Positions 33,901-42,011 of a stretch of 64,000 nt of DNA are shown piece by piece. Numbering within the stretch: position 1 is the stretch's first letter; each line of letters begins with the position of its first letter. Both the position numbers and the translations under genes were made by a program. The notes below the pieces were generated by a model. It was not told the origin of the DNA. It saw only the letters and a list, made by a program, of their open reading frames with translations, and did no database searches. The DNA lies in NCBI GenBank assembly GCA_019636215.1, contig JAHBXZ010000009.1, forward strand, positions 62,001 through 126,000. Reading direction: 5' to 3'. The DNA is from Planctomycetota bacterium (GTDB lineage Bacteria > Planctomycetota > UBA8742 > UBA2392).

Positions 33901-34081
33901 GATGTCCTCTGCCAGTGTAACGACCGGAGTCCACGCACCGTTGCCCACATTCCCGGCCTTGCCCGAATTCGGGGGCGTGTTACAGTTGTTGCGGGCACGC
34001 GGAGTTAGGGCGTGAACCTGGTCAGGCCGGAAACGGAGCAGCCATAACGCACCAAGCTGGTGCGTGCCCACCTGAAACGCC

Positions 34082-34107
34082 AGCGGACGAGCCAAGGCTC
34101 GTCCGCT
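34082..34107. terminator. Hairpin terminator after the cyclophilin gene
   Basis: A perfect 12-bp stem AGCGGACGAGCC with a 2-nt loop, just downstream of the stop of 34126-36132. A second hairpin at 34047-34065 (ACGCACCA, loop AGC, 8-bp stem) follows. Confidence 0.7.
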
Positions 34108-34125
34108 TTGTATTTGCCGCGTTGA

Positions 34126-36132
34126 TCAGCCGCCAAAGCGCAGGCCGTCCATGCCCGGCATGGAGGGCCGATCCATGGCCGGCGGCTTGTCGGCCTTCTT
34201 CTTGGCCTCTTCGCGGGCCTTCTTGATGTCTTCTTCGGTGGGAGGAGTAACTTTTTCCTTTTCCTTCCACAGGCCGTCGGACTTGTACTTCACCTCCGGC
34301 ACGTACTTGGTCGAACGCTTGCGAATCACCTTGGCGGAAAGGATCGGGTCGTCCTGCTTGACCTGCGCGCAAAGGTGCAGGCCCTCAATCACGCGGCCGA
34401 ACACGCAATAGGGGTCGTTGCGGGTGTCCCAGTTCGGGTGGTCCTTCAGGTTGATGAAGAACTCGGTGCTGGCACCGTCCAGGCCCTGGCCGTCGTTCTT
34501 GCCGATACGAGCCATGGAAATGGTGCCGCGGCTGTTGGCGATACCGCCCATGCCAAGCCCGAAGAACGCGTCGTACTTGTCGTTTTCAAAGGCCTCGTTG
34601 CGGATGTAGTAGTCGTACTTGTCGCGGCCCTTGGACTGGTCGTTGCCGCCTTGGATGATGCGCTCGCCCTGGCTGCGATAGATATCGGCAAGGTCTGCGC
34701 CCGTGCCCAGGATGCGGTAGAACTCGCAGTCAATGTCGTAGAAGCGCTCTTCCACCATGTTGATGAAGTTCTTGACGGTATTGGGCGCGATATCCTCGAA
34801 CAGTTCAATCAGCACGTCGCCGCTTTCGAGTTCCAGTACGACCAGCGGGTTGGCCCTGTCGTCGATGACCAGCGGAATCTTGCCGAAGCGAACGGGCTCG
34901 GGGGTTTTCTCGCGCTTCTGGGTCGCGACCGGCCAGCCGTCGTAGTGCACCATCGGCAGGTACTTCACGCCTTTGCGCTTCTGTTCGACAAACGTGTAGT
35001 AGATGTCGGCATTGGCCAGCCGGGCAAAGGCCTTTTGCACGTCCTGGCCGCCCACCAGTTTGCCCAGCGGCTTGAAGTTCAGGTCCAGGGCGCTGCTGGG
35101 TTCCAGTACCACAATCAGGTCCGTGCGCGCGCGGGACGGGTCGGTTTCCTCGCGGCCCAGCGCGATGGTGCCAGCCTCAAAGGCCCTGGTGTCGCTGCCC
35201 TCGTAGGCAATGGTGTACGGGTTCTTGGCCGGCGCAAGGTCGACGTCGTCGCCATCCTTGGCGGTTGTCGGGCGCTTGAGTTCCACGCCCACGGGGCGGC
35301 CTTCACGGCCGGTGGTAACCACACTGGCGCCGCGGTAAGGGCCGCTGGCGAACTCGGCGTTTGAGAACGACTGCGCGCGCCACTCGCTGCGGTCGAAGAA
35401 GCCTTCTTCGCACAGGCTTACAAGGTGCTTCACTGCGTTTTCGGCGTCGTTTTCGAACAGCTCAAAGCGCACGTCCCCGACACTGGTGCGGAACACCACA
35501 ATCGGGTTGCCTTCGTCCACTTCCCTGGCCTTGGGGCGGTCGAACTTGGTGTTGTGGTCCCAGGGCAGGCGCGAGGCTGTGTCGGGCTTTTCCAGAAATG
35601 CGGCGTCTGACGCCAGGCGCGACTGCAGGCCCTTGATGCGGCTGTTCCAGCCCGCCTGCTGTTCGGATTCGCCGTACTTCTTCAGGTACTCGTCGAAGAT
35701 GCCCAGCACTTTTTTTACTTCGTCGGCCTTGTACGGCCGCGCCATCAGGTCATAGGCGCGGACTGCGTAGCGATACTGCGCGTAGGCCTGCAGCTTGCCT
35801 TCCTGGTCAGCCTCGGCGATTACTTCTTCCATCTTGCCGGGCAGGTCGGCCAGCTTGTCGACGCTGGCGGCGCGGTCGATCTTGTTGCGCAACTCCAGTT
35901 CACTGGTGCTGCTCATCGAGTGCACGATCCACCAGGTTGTCAGGCCGGCAATCACGATCAGCACGGCCGGTGCCAGGATCTTGCCGTAGCCCGCCAGGAA
36001 CTTGGAGAGACCGTCAATGATCTGCGCGCCCGCCGAAAGGCCGGTACGCGGCAGCACGTCGCGGTGCGCGTCCTGGCTGGCTGCCAGGGGTTCGTCGGGT
36101 TTGATCTGCTTGCGGATCTTGGTCCAGGCCAT
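34126..36132 (-). CDS. Membrane-anchored tandem cyclophilin-type peptidyl-prolyl isomerase
   Basis: 668 residues. One membrane helix at about 51-70 (ILAPAVLIVIAGLTTWWIVH). A helical spacer follows to about 195. There are two cyclophilin-like units. The first (about 205-385) is divergent and lacks most catalytic residues. The second (about 425-610) has NTVKNFINMVEE, IIQGGN, NSRGTISMARIG, STEFFINLKDHPNWD and YCVFGRVIEG, so it may be active. It probably assists folding in the periplasm or outer cell layers, inferred from the anchor. Confidence 0.75.
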   Translation of the reverse strand: MAWTKIRKQIKPDEPLAASQDAHRDVLPRTGLSAGAQIIDGLSKFLAGYGKILAPAVLIVIAGLTTWWIVHSMSSTSELELRNKIDRAASVDKLADLPGKMEEVIAEADQEGKLQAYAQYRYAVRAYDLMARPYKADEVKKVLGIFDEYLKKYGESEQQAGWNSRIKGLQSRLASDAAFLEKPDTASRLPWDHNTKFDRPKAREVDEGNPIVVFRTSVGDVRFELFENDAENAVKHLVSLCEEGFFDRSEWRAQSFSNAEFASGPYRGASVVTTGREGRPVGVELKRPTTAKDGDDVDLAPAKNPYTIAYEGSDTRAFEAGTIALGREETDPSRARTDLIVVLEPSSALDLNFKPLGKLVGGQDVQKAFARLANADIYYTFVEQKRKGVKYLPMVHYDGWPVATQKREKTPEPVRFGKIPLVIDDRANPLVVLELESGDVLIELFEDIAPNTVKNFINMVEERFYDIDCEFYRILGTGADLADIYRSQGERIIQGGNDQSKGRDKYDYYIRNEAFENDKYDAFFGLGMGGIANSRGTISMARIGKNDGQGLDGASTEFFINLKDHPNWDTRNDPYCVFGRVIEGLHLCAQVKQDDPILSAKVIRKRSTKYVPEVKYKSDGLWKEKEKVTPPTEEDIKKAREEAKKKADKPPAMDRPSMPGMDGLRFGG

Positions 36133-36143
36133 GTGTGCCCTGT

Positions 36144-36584
36144 CTAGTTGTCAAACGGCGGGTTCATTTCCACGGTCAGTACGCTGAAGCGGTCGGACTT
36201 GTTCAACTGGTTGTCCGGCGCGAGCTTGAGCACCAGGCGGTCATCGTTCTTGATGTACCGCAGTGTCATGGTGCCCTTTTCATCGTTGGCTTCTTCCACC
36301 TGGTGTTCCCAGCCCTGCTTGGGAAGTTCTTTCTTGAACCAGGCGGCCAGGCGCGACGGCTTGTCCATGCCTTCCTTGTTGCGGTAAGCATAGCGGCCGA
36401 AGATGCGCTTGCCGTCGGCACCATCAGTGCGCTTGAACGGCGGGGTGCCGTAGGCCTCATAGCCTGCGGGAACAACGACGTCTGTATAGGTCTCGCCCCA
36501 CTCGACTTTGGTCTTGTCAGTGGTCTTGCAGCCTGCGACCAGGCAGGTGAGCACCAACAGCAGCAGGCTTAGATTGCGGGTCAT
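36144..36584 (-). CDS. Lipoprotein of unknown function
   Basis: 146 residues from the ATG at 36584. Lipobox LVAGC at Cys19 (MTRNLSLLLLVLTCLVAGC). The mature part is a compact mixed alpha/beta domain (VVVPAGYEAYGTPPFK, ELPKQGWEHQVEEANDEKGT). It lies 11 nt upstream of the tandem cyclophilin gene on the same strand, so the two are probably co-transcribed. The longer frame reaching 36968 overlaps the plsC gene and is not real. Confidence 0.75.
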   Translation of the reverse strand: MTRNLSLLLLVLTCLVAGCKTTDKTKVEWGETYTDVVVPAGYEAYGTPPFKRTDGADGKRIFGRYAYRNKEGMDKPSRLAAWFKKELPKQGWEHQVEEANDEKGTMTLRYIKNDDRLVLKLAPDNQLNKSDRFSVLTVEMNPPFDN

Positions 36585-36676
36585 AGGTTCTCCACGTCGG
36601 CCAAAAAGGCAGCCGTGAGGGGCGCAGAATATACACAAACAGGGGTTTGGGCGAAGGGGGGAAAGCGACTTTGACG

Positions 36677-37498
36677 CTACCAGCCCAGGATTCGAAATGC
36701 CGCCCGTTCGCGCTTGTGCGCCGGGCTCTGCGCTGGCAGTGGCCGGTCGCGCAAAGGGTCGCCGCGCCGCGCCAGCTCTGCCAGCCTTGCCTGGTGGGCC
36801 TGCTGGCGGTTGATGATCGGCTGGTTGATGATCTGTTGCAGTTTCTCGGCCAGCTGGTCCTGTGCCGCCCGGCCGGCTGGGCCATCGCCAGCCCCGGCGC
36901 CATATTCGGAAAACGGAATCGCCCGGTGAATCACAATGTGATGGTCGCGAAACAACTGCGGGCGCCACATGCGCTTGGGCCAGAACTCGCCCACTGTCAC
37001 AAACGTGACCGGCAGTATTGTTGCCTCGGTGGTAAAGGCCGCCCGCAATGCGCCCGGCTTCCAGGGGCCCATCAGGCGCTGGTTGCTGCGGCTGCCTTCC
37101 GGGAAGACCCCGGCGACCCCGCCCTTTTTCAGGATATCCAGCAGGGTCACGTAGGGCCCGCGGCCGGGATTGTCGCGGTCCACGGGGTAGGCCTTGTAGG
37201 TGCGGGTGAAAAAGGCCACGAACGGGATGCGGAACAGCTTGTCCCAGGCCATGATCGAAAGATCGCGGCGCGCGAAGTAGATCGATGTCGCCACCAGCGT
37301 GGGCGGGTCCAGGTAGCTGGGATGGTTGGCAACCACCAGCACGGGGCCGGCTGGCGGGATGTTCTCATAGCCGGTGCAGCGAAAGAACAGGAACACGCGG
37401 CCGATGGCAATCGCCAATTTCACGGCCCAGCGATACACCCAACCGCGCCATCCCGAGGGCGGCTTCTGTTCCACAAGCACATGCTGGTGCCGGGCCAT
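36677..37498 (-). CDS. plsC: 1-acyl-sn-glycerol-3-phosphate acyltransferase
   Basis: Adds the second acyl chain in phospholipid synthesis, at the inner membrane. The catalytic H-x4-D lies in NHPSYLD (His59 to Asp64), and the substrate-binding FPEGSRS near residue 131. A hydrophobic N-terminal segment (about 20-40) fits a membrane association. 273 residues, with a charged C-terminal extension. No ribosome site is clear. Confidence 0.88.
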   Translation of the reverse strand: MARHQHVLVEQKPPSGWRGWVYRWAVKLAIAIGRVFLFFRCTGYENIPPAGPVLVVANHPSYLDPPTLVATSIYFARRDLSIMAWDKLFRIPFVAFFTRTYKAYPVDRDNPGRGPYVTLLDILKKGGVAGVFPEGSRSNQRLMGPWKPGALRAAFTTEATILPVTFVTVGEFWPKRMWRPQLFRDHHIVIHRAIPFSEYGAGAGDGPAGRAAQDQLAEKLQQIINQPIINRQQAHQARLAELARRGDPLRDRPLPAQSPAHKRERAAFRILGW

Positions 37499-37796
37499 GC
37501 ATGCGTTTTAAAGCTCTTTCGGCGTTTGTATGCAGAGATTCCGCGCAGCGCCGGTCGAGCAGGGCAAGGAGCGCGGACGCAGGCGTGGCTGAAGGGTTGC
37601 GGCGCAACGGCTTGAAAACGCACCGCGTTTTCAAGAGGCCGAGGAAGCGCGACGAGGCCATGCGAAGGCCGCCGCAAGCGGAAGCCTGCAGACAAACGTT
37701 GAAAGTGCTCCAAGGTGCTGGCGGCGCATGGCCAGTGGGCACAGTCGCGGAGTCTGTCCCTCAACCTGTGCCCTCATTCAGGCTATACCGTAGGCC
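37499..37796. other. 298-nt gap with hairpins, no gene seen
   Basis: No convincing reading frame. It holds a perfect 10-bp hairpin at 37611-37635 (CTTGAAAACG, loop CACCG), a small one at 37596-37608 (GTTGC GGC GCAAC) and other GC-rich complementary blocks (GGCCGCCGC...GCGGAAGCC). It ends with TATACC at 37784-37789, 7 nt before the next start codon. A structured RNA or dispersed element is possible. Confidence 0.4.
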
Positions 37797-39248
37797 ATGA
37801 CGCCGCTGCGAGTGATAGTTGTGGGCGCGGGAATCTCGGGCCTGGCCTTTGCCTATCGCATCCAGAACCTGGCTGCGAAGGCCGGCCGTACCCTTGACCT
37901 GACACTGCTTGAAGCCAGCGGCCACGTGGGCGGCGTGATCCGCAGCGCGCGATTCGACGATTGCCTGCTGGAAACGGGCCCCGATTGCTGGGCCGGCAAC
38001 AAGCCCGCGGGCATGGAACTGTGCCGGGAACTGGGTCTGGAGCCTGAGTTGATCGGCACCCGCGCGGGTGTGCGCCGCAGCTTTATCCTTCATCGCGGAA
38101 CGCTCAAGCGCCTGCCGGAAGGGTTCTTTCTGATTTCGCCGATGAGTGTTCGTGCCCTGCTGGCCACGCCGCTTCTGAGTGTGGCGGGCAAGCTGCGCAT
38201 GGGCCTGGAACTGCTGGTTCCGCGCCGCACCGACGACGCTGATGAATCACTGGCGCACTTTGTCCGCAGACGGTTCGGGCATGAGGCGCTGGCCCGCATC
38301 GCCCAGCCTATGGTCGCCGGCATTTACACCGCCGACCCCGAGAAACTCAGCCTTCAGGCGACATTCCCGCAGTTTCTGCAGATGGAGCGCGATCACGGCA
38401 GTGTCATCCGCGCCCTGCGCCGCAAGGCCGCGCAGGAGGCTCGCGGGGCAGTATCCACCGGGGGGGAGGTTTCCCGTGCCGCGGGCCCGCGCTATGGCAT
38501 GTTCGTGACGCTGAAACAGGGCATGAGCACCCTGACCAACGCACTGGCCGCGGTGCTGCCGCCCAATGCACTGCGCGTAAACTGCCCCGTTGCTTCTGCC
38601 CGCCGCGAGGCCGGGGCCTGGCGCGTGCGGCTTGGCGACGGCGACGAGCTTGCCTGCGACCTGCTGTGCCTTGCACTGCCGGCTCACGCCAGCGCGCGGC
38701 TGCTGGCTGGCTTCGCGCCAGCGGCTGCGGGGGCCCTTGGCGAGTTTGAGTACGCCGGGGCGGCGGTGGTGAATTTTGTGTTCAGGCGCGAACAGATAGC
38801 GCACGCGATGGACGGCATCGGCGCCGTGATTCCGTCCGTCGAAAAGCGCCGGCTGGTAGCCTTCAGTTTCAGCAGTGTGAAGTTTGAGGGCCGCGCGCCC
38901 GAGGGCAAGGTTGTGCTGCGGGCGTTCATGGGCGGGGCGCTGCAGCCGGAAGTGGCCGCCCTTGCGCCGGCCGAACTGCAGAAAGTCGCCCTGGAGGAAC
39001 TTCGCGACCTGGTGGGAATCCGGGGCGAGCCTGAGTTCGCCCTGGCCGGCGCGCACAACCGGGCCATGGCCCAGTATCACGTCGGGCACCTGGCCCGCGT
39101 GCAGGCGGCGCGCCGGGCAGTCGGGGCGCTTGCGGGCCTGAGCGTGATCGGCAACGCCTTTGACGGCGTGGGTATCCCGGACTGCATCCGCGGTGCCAAC
39201 GAAGCGGCACAAAGCGCCATGCAGGCCGCGCCGGCGCCTGTCATGTAA
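37797..39248 (+). CDS. hemY: Protoporphyrinogen or coproporphyrinogen oxidase, HemY/CgoX type
   Basis: FAD flavoprotein that oxidises porphyrinogen in haem synthesis. Residues 5-40 form the FAD-binding VVGAGISGLAFAYRI, with the ribose-binding Glu at the end of DLTLLE. Later motifs are the LETGPDCW substrate-side segment, PMVAGIYTADPE, and the C-terminal FAD stretch IGNAFDGVGIPDCI. 483 residues, usual size. HemY and CgoX cannot be told apart here. The TATACC box is 7 nt before the ATG and there is no ribosome site. The haem supply is relevant to the cbb3 oxidase. Confidence 0.85.
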   Translation: MTPLRVIVVGAGISGLAFAYRIQNLAAKAGRTLDLTLLEASGHVGGVIRSARFDDCLLETGPDCWAGNKPAGMELCRELGLEPELIGTRAGVRRSFILHRGTLKRLPEGFFLISPMSVRALLATPLLSVAGKLRMGLELLVPRRTDDADESLAHFVRRRFGHEALARIAQPMVAGIYTADPEKLSLQATFPQFLQMERDHGSVIRALRRKAAQEARGAVSTGGEVSRAAGPRYGMFVTLKQGMSTLTNALAAVLPPNALRVNCPVASARREAGAWRVRLGDGDELACDLLCLALPAHASARLLAGFAPAAAGALGEFEYAGAAVVNFVFRREQIAHAMDGIGAVIPSVEKRRLVAFSFSSVKFEGRAPEGKVVLRAFMGGALQPEVAALAPAELQKVALEELRDLVGIRGEPEFALAGAHNRAMAQYHVGHLARVQAARRAVGALAGLSVIGNAFDGVGIPDCIRGANEAAQSAMQAAPAPVM

Positions 39249-39253
39249 ATGAA

Positions 39254-39280
39254 CGCGGCCCGCCAGGCTGGCGGGCCGCG
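39254..39280. terminator. Bidirectional hairpin terminator
   Basis: A perfect 12-bp stem CGCGGCCCGCCA with a 3-nt loop, between the ends of hemY (plus) and dnaK (minus). Confidence 0.8.
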
Positions 39281-39296
39281 AACTCTGCGATGCGGC

Positions 39297-41231
39297 TTAC
39301 TTCGAGTCTTTCACCGAGTAATCGGCGTCCACCACGCGGTCGTTACCGCCGTCGTTGCCACCCTGGGGCGGCACGGTGCCGCCGCGGGCGTGCTGCTCGG
39401 CGGCCTTGCGCATTTCTTCCTGCTCCTGCGGGCTGGCGCTGGCGTACATCTTTTCGGCGAGCTTGTGGCTGGCCTTGGTCAGCGCCTCGGTGGCCTGCTT
39501 GATGCGGGCAACGTCTTCGCCCTTCACGGCCTCGTCGAGCTCTTTCTTCTTTTCCTCGATGTCCTTGCGCTCGGCCTCTTCCAGCTTGGTGCCGTGTTCT
39601 TCCAGCATCTTGCCGACACTGAAGCTCATGCGGTCGGCTTCGTTCTTGGCATGGATGACCTCAATGCGCTTCTTGTCGTCGGCAGCGAATTTTTCGGCCT
39701 CCTGCTTCATGCGCTCGACTTCTTCCTTGCTGAGCCCGCTGTCGCTCTTGATTTCAATCTTGGCTTCCTTGCCGGTGCCCTTGTCGCGGGCACTGACCTT
39801 GAGGATGCCGTTGGTGTCAATGTCGAACTTGACCTCAATCTGCGGCACGCCGCGCGGGGCAGGCGGAAGACCCGTCAGGTCAAAACTGCCCAGCAGGCGG
39901 TTCTGGGCCGCGATCGGGCGCTCACCCTGGTAGACCTTCACAGTCACGGCGGTCTGGTTGTCGGCCGCAGTGCTGTAGGTCTGGGTCTTGTCAGTGGGGA
40001 TGGTGGTGTTCTTGGGGATCAGCACGTTCATTTCCCCGTGCAGAACCTCTACGCCCAGGCTCAGCGGCGTGGCATCCAGCACCAGGATTTCCTTGAACTC
40101 GCCGGTGGCAATGCCGCCCTGCACGGCCGCGCCCAGCGCCACTACTTCGTCGGGGTTCACGCTGCGGTTGGGCTCGCGGTTGAAGATCTGCTTGCAGATC
40201 TGCTGCACCTTGGGAATGCGGGTGCTGCCGCCGACCAGAAGCACTTCGTCGATTTCGCCTGGCTGCACCTTGGCTTCGCGCAGGGCCTGGTGAACGGGTT
40301 CCACCAGGCGCTTGAACAGGCTGTCGGTCAGTTGCTCGAACTTGGCGCGGGTGATGGTGGTCTGCAGGTGCTTGGGGCCGCTGGCATCGGCGGTAATGAA
40401 GGGCAGGCTGACTTCGGTCTGTTCCACCGTGCTGAGGTCGCACTTGGCCTTCTCTGCGGCTTCCTTCAGGCGCTGCAGGGCCATCTGGTCCTTGCGCAGG
40501 TCAATGCCGTTGGCGCGGGCGAACTCGTCGGCCAGGTGGTTGATCAGCACCTGGTCCCAGTCGTCGCCGCCCAGATGGCCGTCGCCGGCAATGCTCTTGA
40601 CGTCAAACACGCCTTCGTTGACGTCAAGCACGCTCACGTCGAACGTGCCGCCGCCAAGGTCGAACACCAGGAACTTGCCGGTCTTTTTCTTCTCAAGGCC
40701 GAATGCAACTGCCGCCGCCGTGGGTTCCGGCAGCAGGCGCAGCACCTTCAGCCCGGCGATTTCGCCGGCTTCCTTGGTGGCCTGGCGCTGTGCGTCATTG
40801 AAGTACGCGGGCACTGTGATGACAGCCTGCGTGACGGCTTCGCCCAGGTAGGCTTCGGCGGTCTTCTTCAGGTCGGTCAGGATCATCGCGCTGATTTCCT
40901 GCGGCGTGTAATCCTTGCCATGGATGCGCACTTTCACGGACTCGTGCGCGGCGCCGACTACTTCGTAGGGCACCAGCTTCTCTTCGCTGGCCACTTCACT
41001 GTGGCGGCGGCCCATGAAGCGCTTGATGCTGAAAATGGTGTTGCGCGGGTTGGTCACGGCCTGGCGCTTGGCCATCTGGCCGATGGCGCGCTCGCCGTTT
41101 GCCAGAAAGCCGACCACGCTGGGCGTCAGGCGAAAGCCGCTGGGGTTGGCGATCACCTTGGGCTCTTTGCCTTCCATAATGGCGACCACCGAGTTTGTGG
41201 TGCCGAGGTCGATTCCGATGGTCTTTGCCAT
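39297..41231 (-). CDS. dnaK: Molecular chaperone DnaK (Hsp70)
   Basis: ATP-driven chaperone that folds and protects proteins. 644 residues, normal length. [20 protein letters not shown] at the start, the [15 protein letters not shown] block, [10 protein letters not shown] and the substrate domain from about 390. The ATG at 41231 has GGAG upstream. A hairpin (CCGGC TTT GCCGG, 41247-41259) sits a few bases before the ribosome site. No CIRCE element was seen. dnaJ and grpE are not in this window. Confidence 0.97.
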   Translation of the reverse strand: MAKTIGIDLGTTNSVVAIMEGKEPKVIANPSGFRLTPSVVGFLANGERAIGQMAKRQAVTNPRNTIFSIKRFMGRRHSEVASEEKLVPYEVVGAAHESVKVRIHGKDYTPQEISAMILTDLKKTAEAYLGEAVTQAVITVPAYFNDAQRQATKEAGEIAGLKVLRLLPEPTAAAVAFGLEKKKTGKFLVFDLGGGTFDVSVLDVNEGVFDVKSIAGDGHLGGDDWDQVLINHLADEFARANGIDLRKDQMALQRLKEAAEKAKCDLSTVEQTEVSLPFITADASGPKHLQTTITRAKFEQLTDSLFKRLVEPVHQALREAKVQPGEIDEVLLVGGSTRIPKVQQICKQIFNREPNRSVNPDEVVALGAAVQGGIATGEFKEILVLDATPLSLGVEVLHGEMNVLIPKNTTIPTDKTQTYSTAADNQTAVTVKVYQGERPIAAQNRLLGSFDLTGLPPAPRGVPQIEVKFDIDTNGILKVSARDKGTGKEAKIEIKSDSGLSKEEVERMKQEAEKFAADDKKRIEVIHAKNEADRMSFSVGKMLEEHGTKLEEAERKDIEEKKKELDEAVKGEDVARIKQATEALTKASHKLAEKMYASASPQEQEEMRKAAEQHARGGTVPPQGGNDGGNDRVVDADYSVKDSK

Positions 41232-41538
41232 GGCTGTTTCTCCGTTCCGGCTTTGCCGGTCTGTGCTGGCAGACAAAAGCAATGCTTGTGCCAAGGTTGG
41301 GGATTGTCACTAAGTGGCGTTGAATACAATGCTTACGCTTACTCTTTAGCTACAGCCAAGCTGCCGTTTTTGCAGTCTACCTGTGCGCAGAGCCTACTGG
41401 GCATGATGACTGCCAAAACGGCTTGCGGCGAGATGCAGGCGGACAGTTGACCAGCCGCCAATCCACACGTTTCTGACACTCAAGTTGTGACCCAACTTGG
41501 TACGATAAAGATTGGGTTAAGCGTTCACGGAGGGGCCT
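41232..41538. promoter_or_regulatory. 307-nt divergent intergenic region of dnaK
   Basis: No gene seen. It contains a small hairpin at 41247-41259, a 7-bp inverted repeat at 41481-41499 (CAAGTTG, spacer TGACC, CAACTTG) upstream of the plus-strand gene, and GGAGG before the ATG at 41539. The inverted repeat is a candidate operator. Confidence 0.4.
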
Positions 41539-41943
41539 ATGTCCGGGCTCACCGTCAGCGGCCGTGTCGAGCACGTTCTTTCGTTGCGCTTCACGGACCT
41601 GCTGACCATCACACCGCAGGTAGATGACGTCTCTGCGCTGGTTCCCGGGCGCGCCGGCGCGGCTGTTCGCCTTGCCAGCTTGCTCGAGAAAGCCGGCGCA
41701 CAGTCTGCGGCCACGCACGTTGTGCTGATTTCGCGCGACGGGGCGTTTACGGCAAGGGTCGAGATAGCGGAGGCGCGCAGCGCCCTGATCGTTTACCGGC
41801 TTGGCAGCGGCCCCCTGCCTGAAAAAGACGGCGGGCCCATCCGGTACCTGAACCCACAAGCCATGGCCTGCGAACCCGGCAACAAGGCCGCCTGCAGCAA
41901 CGTCAAGTTTCTGGGCTCCATCGAGCTGATCACCGCCGCCTGA
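41539..41943 (+). CDS. Small protein with sulfite-oxidase-like (SUOX) fold
   Basis: 134 residues with GGAGG before the ATG. Its order of motifs follows the molybdopterin-binding SUOX domain: LTVSGRVEHVLSLRFTDL, the THVVLISRDG strand, YRLGSGPLPEKDGGPIR and the closing CSNVKFLGSIEL. No signal peptide. Similar stand-alone short proteins occur in bacteria, but a cofactor has not been shown and many catalytic residues of real oxidases lie outside this span. Function is uncertain. Confidence 0.7.
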   Translation: MSGLTVSGRVEHVLSLRFTDLLTITPQVDDVSALVPGRAGAAVRLASLLEKAGAQSAATHVVLISRDGAFTARVEIAEARSALIVYRLGSGPLPEKDGGPIRYLNPQAMACEPGNKAACSNVKFLGSIELITAA

Positions 41944-41963
41944 ATCCAGGACCACCAAACAAG

Positions 41964-41990
41964 AAGGCCCGCCGATCACCGGCGGGCCTT
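41964..41990. terminator. Bidirectional hairpin terminator
   Basis: A perfect 11-bp stem AAGGCCCGCCG with a 5-nt loop (ATCAC). It is between convergent genes 41539-41943 and 42012-45758. Confidence 0.8.
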
Positions 41991-42011
41991 GAGTTGCCTG
42001 AACCTGGCAGA

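Noticed and set aside
36584-36968. Longer start of the lipoprotein gene at 36144-36584
   Set aside because: The added region overlaps the plsC coding sequence. The ATG at 36584 begins a perfect lipoprotein signal.
41232-41330. A CIRCE or sigma32 element before dnaK
   Set aside because: No TTAGCACTC-N9-GAGTGCTAA and no convincing CTTGAA/CCCCAT pair was found.
39249-41450. A 733-codon plus-strand frame over dnaK
   Set aside because: It is antisense to a clear DnaK; long antisense frames are common in this GC-rich DNA.
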